Positions 10,258-19,642 of a DNA stretch of 64,000 nucleotides are shown piece after piece. The first letter of the stretch is position 1. Each line of letters starts with the position of its first letter. The stretch lies in NCBI RefSeq assembly GCF_000152825.2, contig NC_014414.1, forward strand, positions 558,001-622,000, read 5' to 3'. This stretch comes from Parvularcula bermudensis HTCC2503 (GTDB lineage Bacteria > Pseudomonadota > Alphaproteobacteria > Caulobacterales > Parvularculaceae). The translations under genes and the position numbers were made by a program. Below the pieces are notes generated by a model. It did not search any database. It was not told where the DNA came from and worked only from the letters and a program-made list of their open reading frames with translations.

Positions 10258-10331
10258 GTGTCATCCCCCCAAAGTCCCATGCGCCGCCTCCACTCATGCG
10301 TCCTCGCTCAAGCGGCGTTGAGGGGAGGCGA

Positions 10332-10368
10332 TAAGAAAAGGGCGGCCCTTACTTAAAAGGGACCGCCC
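10332..10368 (-). terminator. intrinsic terminator of the EF-hand gene
   Basis: On the minus strand a GC-rich stem (GGGCGGTCCCTT paired with AAGGGCCGCCC, one bulge) is followed by TTTTCTTAT. It lies about 30 bases past the EF-hand stop and between two convergent genes, so it may work for both. Confidence 0.75.
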
Positions 10369-10398
10369 AACCATCGTTTACAAGAAGGACCTCAGCCC

Positions 10399-11151
10399 TC
10401 AGCCACGGCGCTGCATAGAGGCGGCGCGACGCTCATCGGGGGAGATCACGCCATCGCTATTCGCGTCATGGCGATCGAACCGTTCAAGGCCAGTGGTTTT
10501 GAACTCCTCAAGGGAAATCCGGCCATCTCCATCAGTATCGCCCTGGTCAAACGCGTCCTCGGCGCGGTCGACCATCATGTCGCGACGGGCGGCCATTTGC
10601 TCCTTTGTAGCGGCCCGCGCCTCCGTCAGCTCGGCTTCCGTCAAGGTCCCGTTCTGGTCGGCATCGAGGGTCTGAAATCGCGCTTCGGCTAGGGCGACGA
10701 CATCCTCACGGCTGGCCCCGTCGGCCATGGCCGCCTGCCCGCGCTGCATCCCGCCTTTTTGCGGACGCTCCTCCTCATCGATGACGCCGTTCCCGTTCCG
10801 GTCCAGACGATCGAAGGAGGCAAGCGCCGGCGCCGCGAATTCAGTCGGTGTGACGACCTGATTGTCGTTGGTATCGAGGGCCTCGAAACTCATCGCCTCG
10901 CGGCCTTTGGCCATTCTCTTTTTCATCCCGGCATACCGGTCCCGCGCGGGGGCCGCCGCTTCGCTGGCTTCGAGGTAACCGTCGCTGTTCTGATCCAGAT
11001 CGGCGAACCGTTCTTCGAGGCGGGTTTCGACATCGGCGCGCGCCATCGGCGCCATGCCGCCTCGCTCCATAGGCGGTTGAGCACTGGCGAAGGCGGCGGC
11101 GAAGGCCGTGACAGCAATCGTCCCGGCAAGGGAAACTTTCAACGTGGTCAT
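10399..11151 (-). CDS. secreted EF-hand domain protein
   Basis: A 250-residue exported protein with a signal peptide (VSLAGTIAVTAFAAAFASAQ). At least six calcium-binding EF-hand loops can be read: DLDQNSDGYLEASE, DTNDNQVVTPTEF, DRNGNGVIDEEE, DADQNGTLTEAE, DTDGDGRISLEEF and DANSDGVISPDE. Loops run D-x-D/N-x-(D/N)-G with a terminal Glu, so calcium binding is credible. There are no enzymatic domains or membrane segments after the signal. The linkers are rich in Ala, Arg, Met and Gln. Role unknown; a periplasmic or secreted calcium buffer or sensor is an inference. It stands alone between a terminator and the tRNA gene. Confidence 0.85.
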   Translation of the reverse strand: MTTLKVSLAGTIAVTAFAAAFASAQPPMERGGMAPMARADVETRLEERFADLDQNSDGYLEASEAAAPARDRYAGMKKRMAKGREAMSFEALDTNDNQVVTPTEFAAPALASFDRLDRNGNGVIDEEERPQKGGMQRGQAAMADGASREDVVALAEARFQTLDADQNGTLTEAELTEARAATKEQMAARRDMMVDRAEDAFDQGDTDGDGRISLEEFKTTGLERFDRHDANSDGVISPDERRAASMQRRG

Positions 11152-11349
11152 GATCCTATCCTTTCATTGGCCGCGAACGGGACGCCGTCAGGGAAGACAG
11201 GGGGGGGTGGCGCCCCGTCGCGACATTGATGACGTAGGATCCTCATGTCGCTACGCTATGGCCTCCGCGTCGTGTTATGTCTCGGAATGTAACGCGAGAG
11301 AGGCCTTTCAATGGCCCCTCCCCCGGTGCCTCTGAGCGCCTCTGGGCCC

Positions 11350-11380
11350 TTGACGACGATTGACAGAGGGGCCCTCTATT
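11350..11380 (+). promoter_or_regulatory. candidate promoter of the tRNA gene
   Basis: TTGACG at 11350-11355 is followed 19 bases later by TCTATT at 11375-11380, about 20 bases before the mature tRNA 5' end. A second TTGACA at 11360-11365 overlaps the spacer. The spacing is long, so this is tentative. Confidence 0.35.
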
Positions 11381-11399
11381 CGGCATGAGCGGCGGCTGT

Positions 11400-11476
11400 G
11401 GCGGAGTAGCTCAGTTGGTGAGAGCGCAGGATTCATAACCCTGAGGTCGGCGGTTCAAATCCGCCCTCCGCTACCA
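11400..11476 (+). tRNA. tRNA-Met (CAT anticodon)
   Basis: A 77-base cloverleaf with the CCA end encoded. The acceptor stem GGCGGAG pairs with CTCCGCT (G-U at the outer pair). The T-arm GGCGG-TTCAAAT-CCGCC is perfect, and the D-loop is AGCTCAGTTGGTGAGAGC. The anticodon loop TTCATAA places CAT at 11434-11436; the anticodon stem has an A-C mismatch next to the loop. The lack of the three G-C pairs of an initiator stem argues for elongator Met. A lysidine-modified Ile2 tRNA also has CAT and cannot be excluded by eye. Confidence 0.93.
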
Positions 11477-11628
11477 TCCCCCCCCTCTGCCCCCCCTCTG
11501 TGCCTCGCCAAGGGATCAATGGGTCGCCCCGGCCCGGCAATTCCAGCCCTCTTATCCCCATGGCCGCTCGACGCCCCCCTTCCCGAGCCCATATTAAAAG
11601 AACGAGTGTGAAGCGGAGAGCGGACCCT

Positions 11629-12324
11629 ATGACCACGATCACGGTTTTCGGCGCCGCCGGCGCCACCGGCACCCAAGTCGTCAAAGAAGCGGTCACGCGG
11701 GGCTATACCGTCCGCGCGGTGGAGCGGGCGTGGCCTGCCCGCGCGCCGTCATTGACCGGCGTCACCACTTTTACCGCCGACGTTCTTTCAGACCCCCTCG
11801 ACCCCGCCATTGACGGCAGTGACGCGATCATCTCCTGCCTTGGCCTCGCTTTCAGCCCACAGACGGCCATCGCGCCTCCCCCCCTCTATACAGAGGGGAC
11901 ATTGCGGATCATCGAAGCCATGAGGCAGCGGGAACAGCGGCGGCTGGTGGTCATCAGCGCCGCCTTTGTCGATCCGCATACCGAGATGCCGACCTGGTTC
12001 CGGCACTCGGCCTATCGCGCGCTGCGCCCCATCTTTTCGCAAATGGCCGATATGGAACGGGTGCTGAGAGCAAGTGAGGGGATCGACTGGTGTGCCGTTC
12101 GTCCCGGCTGGCTGCTCAATGAGCCGGCAACGGGGGATTTCCGGGTCTTTGACAAGGCACTGCCCAAGGGGGTTTTCCGCACCCGCCATGCCGATTTGGC
12201 CGCGTTCCTCATCGACAATGCCCTCAACGATCGGTGGTTGCGGTCGACCCCGGCCATCGGCCGCAAGGAAAGCGTCCGTTTCACAACGCCTCCCGCCCTG
12301 CTAAAAGAAGTCTTGAAGCTGTAG
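11629..12324 (+). CDS. NAD(P)H-binding SDR-like protein
   Basis: A 231-residue Rossmann-fold protein of the atypical short-chain dehydrogenase (NmrA/SDR_a5-like) group. The nucleotide-binding glycine motif VFGAAGATGTQVV starts at residue 6. Later landmarks are DAIISCLGLAF and LVVISAAFVDP. The classical YxxxK pair is not obvious, so it may be a cofactor-binding sensor or reductase of unknown substrate. The ATG at 11629 has GGAGAG upstream and begins directly at the first beta strand; upstream in-frame starts run through the tRNA-proximal leader and are unlikely. Confidence 0.8.
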   Translation: MTTITVFGAAGATGTQVVKEAVTRGYTVRAVERAWPARAPSLTGVTTFTADVLSDPLDPAIDGSDAIISCLGLAFSPQTAIAPPPLYTEGTLRIIEAMRQREQRRLVVISAAFVDPHTEMPTWFRHSAYRALRPIFSQMADMERVLRASEGIDWCAVRPGWLLNEPATGDFRVFDKALPKGVFRTRHADLAAFLIDNALNDRWLRSTPAIGRKESVRFTTPPALLKEVLKL

Positions 12325-12430
12325 AGAGTGGGGCCGCCCGCAATAAGACTTTGCCGTCCGGCAAAGGGCCGTCGCGATGATCGCCGCAGCGTATCGAAAC
12401 GGTGTTTTCGCTCCCGCCTAGGTCGTTCCT

Positions 12431-14278
12431 ATGTCCCCACGTTTGAGTAATAGCGCCGAGGCGCCCCACGCTGAGTCCAGTCTGCGGGAGCAATTAGGGT
12501 CCATCGCGACCTTGTTTCCCTATCTGTGGCGAAAGGACCGGCCCGGTTTCCGCCCCCGCATTATTGGCGCCGTGATCGTCATTTTGACGGGACAGATGAT
12601 CACAGTGGCCGCGCCTCTCTTGCTCGCCATGGGGATCAACCGTCTGGCCGAACAAGACGAAGCCTTAGGGCTGACAGCGGCCATAGGCGGCTTTATTCTC
12701 GGCTATGGGATCTTTCGCCTGCTGTCGGCGGCCTTGCCGCAAATGCGGGAATTCCTTTTCTCGGTTGTCAGCCAAACCGCCCAGCGTGAAGTGGCGGTCA
12801 CGGTCTTCGATCACCTCCACTCGCTGTCCTTACGCTTCCACCTTGAGCGCCGTACCGGCGGATTGAGCCGGGTGATCGAGCGGGGCATCCGATCGATCGA
12901 TTTCCTGTTCCGATTTCTTCTCTTCAATATCGGCCCCACCCTTGTTCAATTGCTGATCGTCAGTATCGCCTTCGGCCTTCGCTATAGCTGGTCCTTGGTG
13001 ATCATCGTGGTGGTGACCGTCGTCCTTTATTTCTATTTTACGGCAACCTCCACCGAATGGCGTCTCAAATTCCGTCGTCAGATGAACGAAAAGGATCAGC
13101 TGGCCAACACCCGCGCCGTCGACGCTCTCCTGAATTACGAGACCGTGAAGTACTTCACCGCCGAGCGGTATGAGAGCGGTCGGTACGATGAGGCGCTGAC
13201 GGATTATCAGGATGCGGCCGTCAAATCACAGAATTCTCTGGCTGTGGTGAATATCGGTCAGGCACTGATCATCAATCTGGGGCTTGTCTCGGCGGTTTTC
13301 GTCATCGCGCGCGGCGTTGCCAACGGAATCTACGGCATTGGGGAAATCACGGGTGTCAGCCTGATCATGATGCAGCTGTATCAACCGCTGAACATCCTCG
13401 GCTTTGCCTATCGGGAGATCAAACAAGCCCTGATCGATATGGAGCGCATGTTCGGCCTCCTCAAACTGCGCCCTGAAATCGATGACGCCCCGACCGCCCA
13501 GCCCCTCGTCGTGACGGGCGGGACATTGGTCTTCGACAATGTCCACTTCGCCTATGATCGCGAGAGGGAGGTCCTCAAAGGCGTCGATCTGACAGTAGAG
13601 GCAGGCAAGAAGGTTGCGGTTGTTGGTCCGTCAGGGGCGGGAAAATCGACGCTCGCGCGGCTCCTTTATCGCTTCTATGAGGCAACAGATGGCGAGATCA
13701 GGATCGACGACCAGCCCATTACGATGGTGACGCAAACCTCGCTGCGGCACTCCATCGGTGTCGTTCCGCAAGATACGGTCTTATTTAATGATACGATCGG
13801 ATATAATATCGCCTACGGACGACCGAACGCCAGCCACGAAGATATCGAGGAAGCCGCCCGCCTGGCGCAAATCCACGACTTCATCATCGGGCTGCCCAAG
13901 GGGTACCAAACCATGGTGGGGGAGCGGGGCCTCAAACTCTCCGGTGGTGAAAAGCAGCGCGTCGCGATCGCGCGGACAATCCTGAAGAACCCGCCTATCC
14001 TCATTCTCGATGAGGCCACCTCCGCCCTCGATTCAGCAACGGAGCAGAGTATTCTCGGGGCCTTGAAGCGGATCGAACACAATCGGACCACCCTGGTCAT
14101 CGCCCATCGCTTGTCGACCATTATCGACGCCGACCTGATCGTCGTGCTGAAAGAGGGGGCGATCGTCGAGACGGGAACCCATGACAGCCTGCTTGAACAG
14201 GCAGGCCTTTATGCGGAGCTGTGGCAGCGGCAACTCGACGGGTACACGGCGGGCGCCGACATCCAAGCTGCCCAGTAG
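12431..14278 (+). CDS. Atm1/HMT1-type ABC transporter, permease fused to ATPase
   Basis: A 615-residue half-transporter: six membrane helices (about residues 40-320), then an ATPase. Walker A is GPSGAGKS, the signature is LSGGEKQR and Walker B is ILILDEATSALD. The segment LLNYETVKYF between membrane helices is typical of the Atm1 family, which exports glutathione-linked sulfur species or metal-glutathione complexes and supports iron-sulfur cluster formation. SufE lies 31 bases downstream on the same strand, which fits a role in sulfur or Fe-S handling. The ATG at 12431 is the first in the frame. Confidence 0.92.
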   Translation: MSPRLSNSAEAPHAESSLREQLGSIATLFPYLWRKDRPGFRPRIIGAVIVILTGQMITVAAPLLLAMGINRLAEQDEALGLTAAIGGFILGYGIFRLLSAALPQMREFLFSVVSQTAQREVAVTVFDHLHSLSLRFHLERRTGGLSRVIERGIRSIDFLFRFLLFNIGPTLVQLLIVSIAFGLRYSWSLVIIVVVTVVLYFYFTATSTEWRLKFRRQMNEKDQLANTRAVDALLNYETVKYFTAERYESGRYDEALTDYQDAAVKSQNSLAVVNIGQALIINLGLVSAVFVIARGVANGIYGIGEITGVSLIMMQLYQPLNILGFAYREIKQALIDMERMFGLLKLRPEIDDAPTAQPLVVTGGTLVFDNVHFAYDREREVLKGVDLTVEAGKKVAVVGPSGAGKSTLARLLYRFYEATDGEIRIDDQPITMVTQTSLRHSIGVVPQDTVLFNDTIGYNIAYGRPNASHEDIEEAARLAQIHDFIIGLPKGYQTMVGERGLKLSGGEKQRVAIARTILKNPPILILDEATSALDSATEQSILGALKRIEHNRTTLVIAHRLSTIIDADLIVVLKEGAIVETGTHDSLLEQAGLYAELWQRQLDGYTAGADIQAAQ

Positions 14279-14309
14279 CGAGACAGCAAAAAGGGCTTAC
14301 GTCAGTAGC

Positions 14310-14723
14310 ATGTCAGACTTACCGGATTTCGAGGCGATCAAAGATGACATGGCGTTCCTTGAGGATTGGGACGAGCGCTATCGCTACATCATCGATCTTG
14401 GTCGACAATTGCCCCCGCTGGCCGAGGAGGAGCGGTCGGAAGACACGCGCGTTCGCGGTTGTGCCAGCCAAGTATGGCTGGTCTTCGATACCGGAGAAGC
14501 GGGCCACCTGCGCATCCGGGGGGACAGTGATGCAGCCATTGTCAAAGGGCTGATCGCCATCCTTTTGAGCCTTTATAAGGGAAAGAGCGCGGCGGACATC
14601 GCAGCGATCGACCCAAAAGCCGCCCTGGGTGAACTGGACCTCGAGGCCCATATTACCTCGCAAAGGTCCAATGGCCTTGCCAGCATGATCGCTCGTATCA
14701 GAACGGTCGCATCGGCGGGCTGA
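14310..14723 (+). CDS. sufE: SufE family cysteine-desulfurase activator
   Basis: SufE accepts sulfur from the desulfurase SufS and passes it to the Fe-S scaffold. The 137-residue protein starts MSDLPDFEAI and keeps the acceptor cysteine in RVRGCASQVW (Cys51, the same number as in E. coli SufE). The end segment LTSQRSNG-like (ITSQRSNGLASM) is characteristic. A longer open frame runs upstream inside the ABC transporter gene, but the ATG at 14310 begins the recognised domain. No other suf gene is nearby. Other SufE-domain proteins such as CsdE are the main alternative. Confidence 0.9.
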   Translation: MSDLPDFEAIKDDMAFLEDWDERYRYIIDLGRQLPPLAEEERSEDTRVRGCASQVWLVFDTGEAGHLRIRGDSDAAIVKGLIAILLSLYKGKSAADIAAIDPKAALGELDLEAHITSQRSNGLASMIARIRTVASAG

Positions 14724-14771
14724 CTCGGCGGCCAGACATCGGTCGATCAGACATCGCCCCTAGGTGATACG

Positions 14772-14788
14772 GAGAGAGCAACTCTCTC
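14772..14788. terminator. hairpin between convergent sufE and ctaG
   Basis: GAGAGAG-CAA-CTCTCTC forms a perfect 7-bp stem in the 90-base gap between the two convergent genes. There is no T-run on either side, so its role as a terminator is only likely by position. Confidence 0.4.
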
Positions 14789-14813
14789 ACTGCCGATCAG
14801 ACGAGGCTCTCCC

Positions 14814-15398
14814 TCAATAGACGGCGGCGGTCTCTGACGGTGCTGTGGCTTGGGTCATTTTCTCTTCGGCCCGTTCATTCCGATAAAAGATATAACTCAG
14901 CGTGATCTCGCGCACATCGTCCATGCTCGGATCGTCCGCTATCGACGGATCTACGAAAAAGGTCACCGGCATTTTGACCGTCTCATGGGGCTGAAGGAGC
15001 TGCTCGGTGAAGCAGAAGCAAGCGACTTTCATGAAATAGGGGCCAGCCTTTGCAGGCTGAACATTATAGCTCGCGGTCCCAATGACGGGATAATCCGCTG
15101 TGTTGGCGGCCTCATAATAGGCAAGACCGGTCTCTCCGACATGCAGCGTCTGAGGCCCTTGCGCAGGGGTAAAGCGCCATGGCAGGCCTTTGGCCGTCGT
15201 GGCGTCGAACCGAATGGTGATGGTGCGGTCCAGCACTTCGCCCGCCGCCGTATCGGCCCGCTGTGTGGTGCCCCCCCAGCCTGTCACCTGGCAAAAAGTC
15301 CGGTAAAGCTGTGGAGAGACCGCCACCAGCGTGGTCATCGCGCCGATCGCCCCCAGCGTTATCATCACGGTCCGGCGTTTCGGGTCAGTCATCATCAT
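14814..15398 (-). CDS. ctaG: cytochrome c oxidase assembly protein CtaG
   Basis: Periplasm-facing copper chaperone that inserts Cu(B) into subunit I. The 194-residue protein has one N-terminal membrane anchor (VMITLGAIGAMTTLVAV) and the beta-sandwich with the copper-ligand motif CFCF in KVACFCFTEQ, preceded by the first cysteine in YRTFCQVTGW. It begins with two possible ATGs and overlaps the preceding small cox gene by 4 bases. It is the last gene of the operon here; ctaE (subunit III), which usually follows it in alphaproteobacteria, is not present. Confidence 0.93.
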   Translation of the reverse strand: MMMTDPKRRTVMITLGAIGAMTTLVAVSPQLYRTFCQVTGWGGTTQRADTAAGEVLDRTITIRFDATTAKGLPWRFTPAQGPQTLHVGETGLAYYEAANTADYPVIGTASYNVQPAKAGPYFMKVACFCFTEQLLQPHETVKMPVTFFVDPSIADDPSMDDVREITLSYIFYRNERAEEKMTQATAPSETAAVY

Positions 15399-15595
15399 AC
15401 GCCCCCTGTATTTTGCGCCAAGCGGAGAACCGTCGTAGCGAAAACGATTACGATGAAGGCCACGACGCCGAACGCGATCGATTTATTCCGTCGCGACCGC
15501 GCTACGGCCTCCTCTTCACTCAGCGGCTGCAGCTCCCCCGTGGGAACCCCCTCTCGGGCTTCGATCTCCGGGGCCTGTTGCGGATGGTCAGACAT
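15395..15595 (-). CDS. small single-span cox-operon protein (CoxF-like)
   Basis: A 66-residue protein with a hydrophilic N-terminal half (about residues 1-38) and one membrane helix ([18 protein letters not shown]). Its place between ctaB and ctaG, overlapping both genes by a few bases, matches the small CoxF-type open frame seen in alphaproteobacterial aa3 operons. Its function is not defined; an accessory role in oxidase assembly is inferred from position. Sequence alone would not identify it. Confidence 0.7.
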   Translation of the reverse strand: MSDHPQQAPEIEAREGVPTGELQPLSEEEAVARSRRNKSIAFGVVAFIVIVFATTVLRLAQNTGGV

Positions 15596-16550
15596 TAGTA
15601 GCCCCCCCTCCTTCGATGATCAGGGCAAGGAATAAGGCAAAGAGGTAGAAAATCGAAAAACCGAAGAGCCGCCAGGCAGGCTTCGCGCGCTCATCCCGTT
15701 GGATGTTTACCGCCAGCGCAACAAAGACAACTCCTCCCAAGACCGCCACACTGCCGTAAAGCCAGCCCGCCATCTCAAAGGCCACCGGCAAAACCCCCAA
15801 GGGCGCAAGCAGGACGGAATACCATAGGATCAACCGTCTAGTATGCGCATCGCCCCGGACATTCGGCATCATCGGGATCGCCGCGGCCCTGTAATCGTCC
15901 TGCTTCACAAGCGCGAGGGCCCAGAAATGCGGCGGCGTCCAGACAAAGATAATGGAGAACAATACCCAAGCGGCCAGGGGCGCATCACCGGTAATCGCGG
16001 CCCAGCCAACAACCGGCGGCAGCGCACCGGCAGCCCCGCCGATGACGATATTCTGTGGGGTGCGCCGCTTAAGGATCATAGAATAGACGAGCACGTAGAA
16101 AAGGATGGTCCCGGCCAAGAGAGCCGCGGCGAGATAGGTGCCGCTCAAGGCTAAGAGCCATACGGCCAAAAGCGATAGCAGCCCACCGAAGATCAGCGCC
16201 TCATCACGCGGCACAGCGCCGCGGGGAATAGGGCGGTCTTTCGTCCGTTGCATGACGGCATCGATATCCGCATCCCACCACATGTTGAGCGCGCCTGAGG
16301 CCCCCGCGCCGAGCGCGATCGCCAGGAGGGAAATCAAAGCGAGGGGCCAATTCGTCACCTCGCCCGGCGCCGCGATCATCCCCGCAAAGGCGGTAAAGAT
16401 CGACAGGCTCATCACCCGCGGTTTCAGGAGTTGCAAATAATCTCGCGGACCGGACAGACGAGAATTCGGCTGCCCCGAAGCGGGTCCGCCGCCCCGATGG
16501 GGCGGCGGATCGGCCAATTGGCTAGGATGAGGGTCGACCACACTCGTCAC
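15588..16550 (-). CDS. ctaB: protoheme IX farnesyltransferase
   Basis: Converts heme b to heme o, the first step toward heme a for the oxidase. The 320-residue UbiA-family protein has about nine membrane helices. The first prenyl-diphosphate site is [19 protein letters not shown], with the typical N-x3-D-x3-D spacing, and a second conserved loop is [14 protein letters not shown]. The N-terminal ~35 residues are a Pro/Gly-rich hydrophilic extension. It overlaps ctaD by 4 bases and the next small gene by 8, indicating one transcript. Confidence 0.95.
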   Translation of the reverse strand: MTSVVDPHPSQLADPPPHRGGGPASGQPNSRLSGPRDYLQLLKPRVMSLSIFTAFAGMIAAPGEVTNWPLALISLLAIALGAGASGALNMWWDADIDAVMQRTKDRPIPRGAVPRDEALIFGGLLSLLAVWLLALSGTYLAAALLAGTILFYVLVYSMILKRRTPQNIVIGGAAGALPPVVGWAAITGDAPLAAWVLFSIIFVWTPPHFWALALVKQDDYRAAAIPMMPNVRGDAHTRRLILWYSVLLAPLGVLPVAFEMAGWLYGSVAVLGGVVFVALAVNIQRDERAKPAWRLFGFSIFYLFALFLALIIEGGGATNV

Positions 16551-18226
16551 TTAATCACCGGCAGCTCATTGAACTGGTGATAAGGTGGCGGCGAGGGCAG
16601 CGTCCATTCGAGCGTCGTTGCGCCTTCTCCCCACGGATTGTCACGGGCGACACGGCTCGATTTTTTCCGCATGAGGAACGCTTCGATCTCGACCACAACC
16701 CAAATCAACATGGCAACCAGGGTAATGGCATATCCAATCGATGAGACCTTATTCCAAAGGGCAAACCCCTCAGGATAGTCGATATAGCGGCGCGGCATCC
16801 CCTGCATTCCAAGGAAGTGTTGCGGGAAGAAGATCAAGTTCACACCGACGAACATCACGAAAAAGTGCAGATTGCCCAACAGTTCGTTATACCGCACACC
16901 GAACATCTTCTCGTGCCAGTAATACCAGGCCGCAAAGATCCCGAACACAGCGCCGAGCGACAACACATAGTGGAAGTGCGCCACGACATAATACGTATCG
17001 TGCATGTAGGTATCGATACCGGCATTTGCGAGGAGAACCCCCGTCACCCCACCGACGGTGAACAGGAAGATGAACCCAATCGCCCAGATCATAGGCGTCT
17101 TGAACTCGATCGACCCTCCCCACATGGTCGCGATCCAGCTGAAGATCTTGATACCCGTCGGCACCGCAATAATCATCGTGGCGGCCACGAAGTAAGCCTT
17201 CATGTTCACCGACAGGCCCACCGTATACATATGGTGAGCCCACACGATAAATCCGACAAAGCCGATCGACACCATCGCATAGGCCATGCCGAGATACCCG
17301 AAAATCGGCTTTTTCGAGAAGGTCGAGACAATGTGGCTGATGATCCCGAAAGCAGGGAGGATGAGGATATACACCTCTGGGTGTCCGAAGAACCAGAAGA
17401 GGTGCTGATAGAGCACCGGATCCCCGCCTCGTGCCGCATCGAAAAACGCGGTGTCGAACAGGCGATCGGTCAGAAGCATAGTGATCGCCCCGGCGAGCAC
17501 CGGCAGGGACAGCACCAGCAAGAACGCCGTGACGAGGACCCCCCAGGCGAAGAGCGGCATCTTATGCAGCGTCATCCCCGGCGCCCGCATGTTGAAGATC
17601 GTGGTGATGAAGTTAATGGCGCCAAGGATCGAACTGACCCCCGCCAAGTGGAGGGACACGATCAACAAATCCATCGCCGGACCGGAGGTTGACGTGGAGA
17701 GCGGAGGATAGAGCACCCACCCGCCGCCATAGCCAAGCTCGGCACCATAACTGGGCGCGAAAAGCGAGAGGGTCAGGAGGACCCCCGACGCGCAATAGAG
17801 CCAGAAGGAGATGTTATTCATGCGCGGGAACGCCATGTCGGGAGAGCCGATCATGATGGGAATGAAATAGTTCCCGAACCCCCCAATCAGGGCCGGCATG
17901 ACCAGGAAGAAGATCATGATCAGGCCGTGATAGGTAATCAGGACGTTGTAGAAGTTCTTGGCCGAGGTTTCCTGCTCAGCCAGCGTCTTCGCATCCGAGG
18001 TGAATTGGGTCAGCACTTGAATGCCGGGCTCGGCAAGCTCCCACCGGATCAGGCCGGACATGGCGCCGCCGACAATCCCCGCTCCGATCGCGAAGATCAG
18101 ATAAAGAATGCCAATATCTTTGTGGTTCGTCGAAAAGAACCACCGCACGAAGAAGGAAGGCTTGTGGTCATGATCGGCGCCGTGATGGGCGTCGCCTGAC
18201 TGGACGGCTGTCTGTTCTGTCATCAC
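16547..18226 (-). CDS. ctaD: cytochrome c oxidase subunit I (aa3-type)
   Basis: Catalytic subunit of the terminal oxidase, 559 residues, with twelve membrane helices. Heme and copper ligands are visible: [10 protein letters not shown] (low-spin heme a His), [13 protein letters not shown] (Cu(B) His cross-linked to Tyr), AHHMYTVG (Cu(B) His pair) and VAHFHYVLS (heme a3 and heme a His). The HPEVY and Glu-containing helix fit an A-type proton-pumping oxidase. The N-terminus is His-rich ([12 protein letters not shown]), common in alphaproteobacteria. It lies 6 bases after ctaC. Confidence 0.98.
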   Translation of the reverse strand: MMTEQTAVQSGDAHHGADHDHKPSFFVRWFFSTNHKDIGILYLIFAIGAGIVGGAMSGLIRWELAEPGIQVLTQFTSDAKTLAEQETSAKNFYNVLITYHGLIMIFFLVMPALIGGFGNYFIPIMIGSPDMAFPRMNNISFWLYCASGVLLTLSLFAPSYGAELGYGGGWVLYPPLSTSTSGPAMDLLIVSLHLAGVSSILGAINFITTIFNMRAPGMTLHKMPLFAWGVLVTAFLLVLSLPVLAGAITMLLTDRLFDTAFFDAARGGDPVLYQHLFWFFGHPEVYILILPAFGIISHIVSTFSKKPIFGYLGMAYAMVSIGFVGFIVWAHHMYTVGLSVNMKAYFVAATMIIAVPTGIKIFSWIATMWGGSIEFKTPMIWAIGFIFLFTVGGVTGVLLANAGIDTYMHDTYYVVAHFHYVLSLGAVFGIFAAWYYWHEKMFGVRYNELLGNLHFFVMFVGVNLIFFPQHFLGMQGMPRRYIDYPEGFALWNKVSSIGYAITLVAMLIWVVVEIEAFLMRKKSSRVARDNPWGEGATTLEWTLPSPPPYHQFNELPVIK

Positions 18227-18232
18227 ACCCTC

Positions 18233-19411
18233 TTAATTGGCCGCGGCCGGTGCCGGCGCTGCGGCAAGTTGTTCATTGGGCAAGTCGAAAAACGGGTCGA
18301 GGCCATTGAGTTCGGCCTGTTCGTTCACCCAGGCCTCGAACTCAGGGCGAGAAACAACGCGTACCGAAATCGGCATGAAGGCGTGGTCGAGGCCGCACAT
18401 TTCGGAACATTGTCCATAATAGGTGCCTTCATTTTCGGTGTAGAACCACGTTTCGTTATAGCGGCCAGGGATCGCATCGATTTTGATTCCAAAGGCGGGC
18501 ATCGCCCAGGAATGGATCACGTCACGCCCAACCGTCGCGATCCGAATGGTCTCCCCGGCCGGGACCACCACATCGTTGGTTGTCGCCAGGCGGTAGAGGT
18601 TCGAAGGGACACTATCCTTAGGCGCCATCAGAGCGTCGAATTCAAAATCACCGAAATCGGGATAGACATAGGACCACCCCCACTGGAACCCGATCGCCTT
18701 GATGGTCACTGACGGCGCCGGAATCACTTGCGACTCGTCCTCACCAAAGAGGCCCAAAAACGGCTTCCGCCCCGCCCGGCTGCGCCCACCGGTCACCCGC
18801 AACAATTGCCCATTGGGGACGGGATCGGCGAGCGCGATAACCAGCTCTTCCTCGCCATAGCCTTGAACGTCGTATTGCTCAGGCGAGAGGAGCTGTTTTT
18901 GGCGAGAGCGTTTGTCCACCAACGCAACCTCCAAGTGCCGCTCTTGGGTCACGCGGCGACTTGCCACCTCGGCATTCGGGATGCGGGCCCGCTGGGTCCC
19001 CTCATCATATTCATAGACCTGCGCATCCGGCACGCGATCCTGAAGATAGAGGAGATCGAAGGAGAACAGCGCGATGAACACCAGTATGAGGACGGGCACG
19101 ACTGTCCACACCACCTCGACCAGCGTGTTGTGGCTGAAGGTATTAGGGACCGGGTTCGCTTTCGCATTGTAGCGAAGCACCACCCAGATCAGGAGCGCCA
19201 GAACGAACAGGGAGATCCCCACCATCACCGGCAGAATAACAAAATCGTGAAAGAAGTGGATTTCTTCGGCGACCGGGGTCGCCGCCTCTCGCAACGCGAT
19301 CACGGAATTATGCGGGACATCTTCGAAGCCGGGCTCCCCCAAGGACTGCGCGGCGACGGCCATCGGCGCGAGGGCGAGGGAGGATAAGAATGCCGGAAGG
19401 GCGAGTTTCAT
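18233..19411 (-). CDS. ctaC: cytochrome c oxidase subunit II with an inserted ~105-residue segment
   Basis: Electron-entry subunit carrying Cu(A). From the ATG at 19411 it is 392 residues: signal peptide, two membrane helices (about 57-81 and 101-123), then the cupredoxin domain. Cu(A) ligands are present: His in VIHSWAMP, and C-x3-C-x3-H with Met in GQCSEMCGLDHAFMP. Family members usually pass from the second helix straight to the first beta strand (VTIKA-G-QWYW). Here about 105 polar residues (about 129-233) are inserted at that point, between DRVPDA and SVTIKAIGFQWGW. The C-terminus also has a Pro/Ala tail. A GTG at 19426 is an alternative start. Confidence 0.95.
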   Translation of the reverse strand: MKLALPAFLSSLALAPMAVAAQSLGEPGFEDVPHNSVIALREAATPVAEEIHFFHDFVILPVMVGISLFVLALLIWVVLRYNAKANPVPNTFSHNTLVEVVWTVVPVLILVFIALFSFDLLYLQDRVPDAQVYEYDEGTQRARIPNAEVASRRVTQERHLEVALVDKRSRQKQLLSPEQYDVQGYGEEELVIALADPVPNGQLLRVTGGRSRAGRKPFLGLFGEDESQVIPAPSVTIKAIGFQWGWSYVYPDFGDFEFDALMAPKDSVPSNLYRLATTNDVVVPAGETIRIATVGRDVIHSWAMPAFGIKIDAIPGRYNETWFYTENEGTYYGQCSEMCGLDHAFMPISVRVVSRPEFEAWVNEQAELNGLDPFFDLPNEQLAAAPAPAAAN

Positions 19412-19642
19412 GGGCCAATCACTCACGGACGAATTTTTCTAATAGGGTGCTTATGACCAAACCGCCCCCGCCATTCAAGCGCGCGGTTAGCCGCACGCCC
19501 CCTTTTCCTCTCACGCCGGTTCGGCTCGACAGCATGACCGCTGTTCATCTTGCCCTTAGGGGCCGAGGCGGCGAGGGCTTTGAGGGAAAAGACGCGGATC
19601 GCGCCTAGGATCCCCGGCAAAGTCCTCTTATCTTACCCTCCT

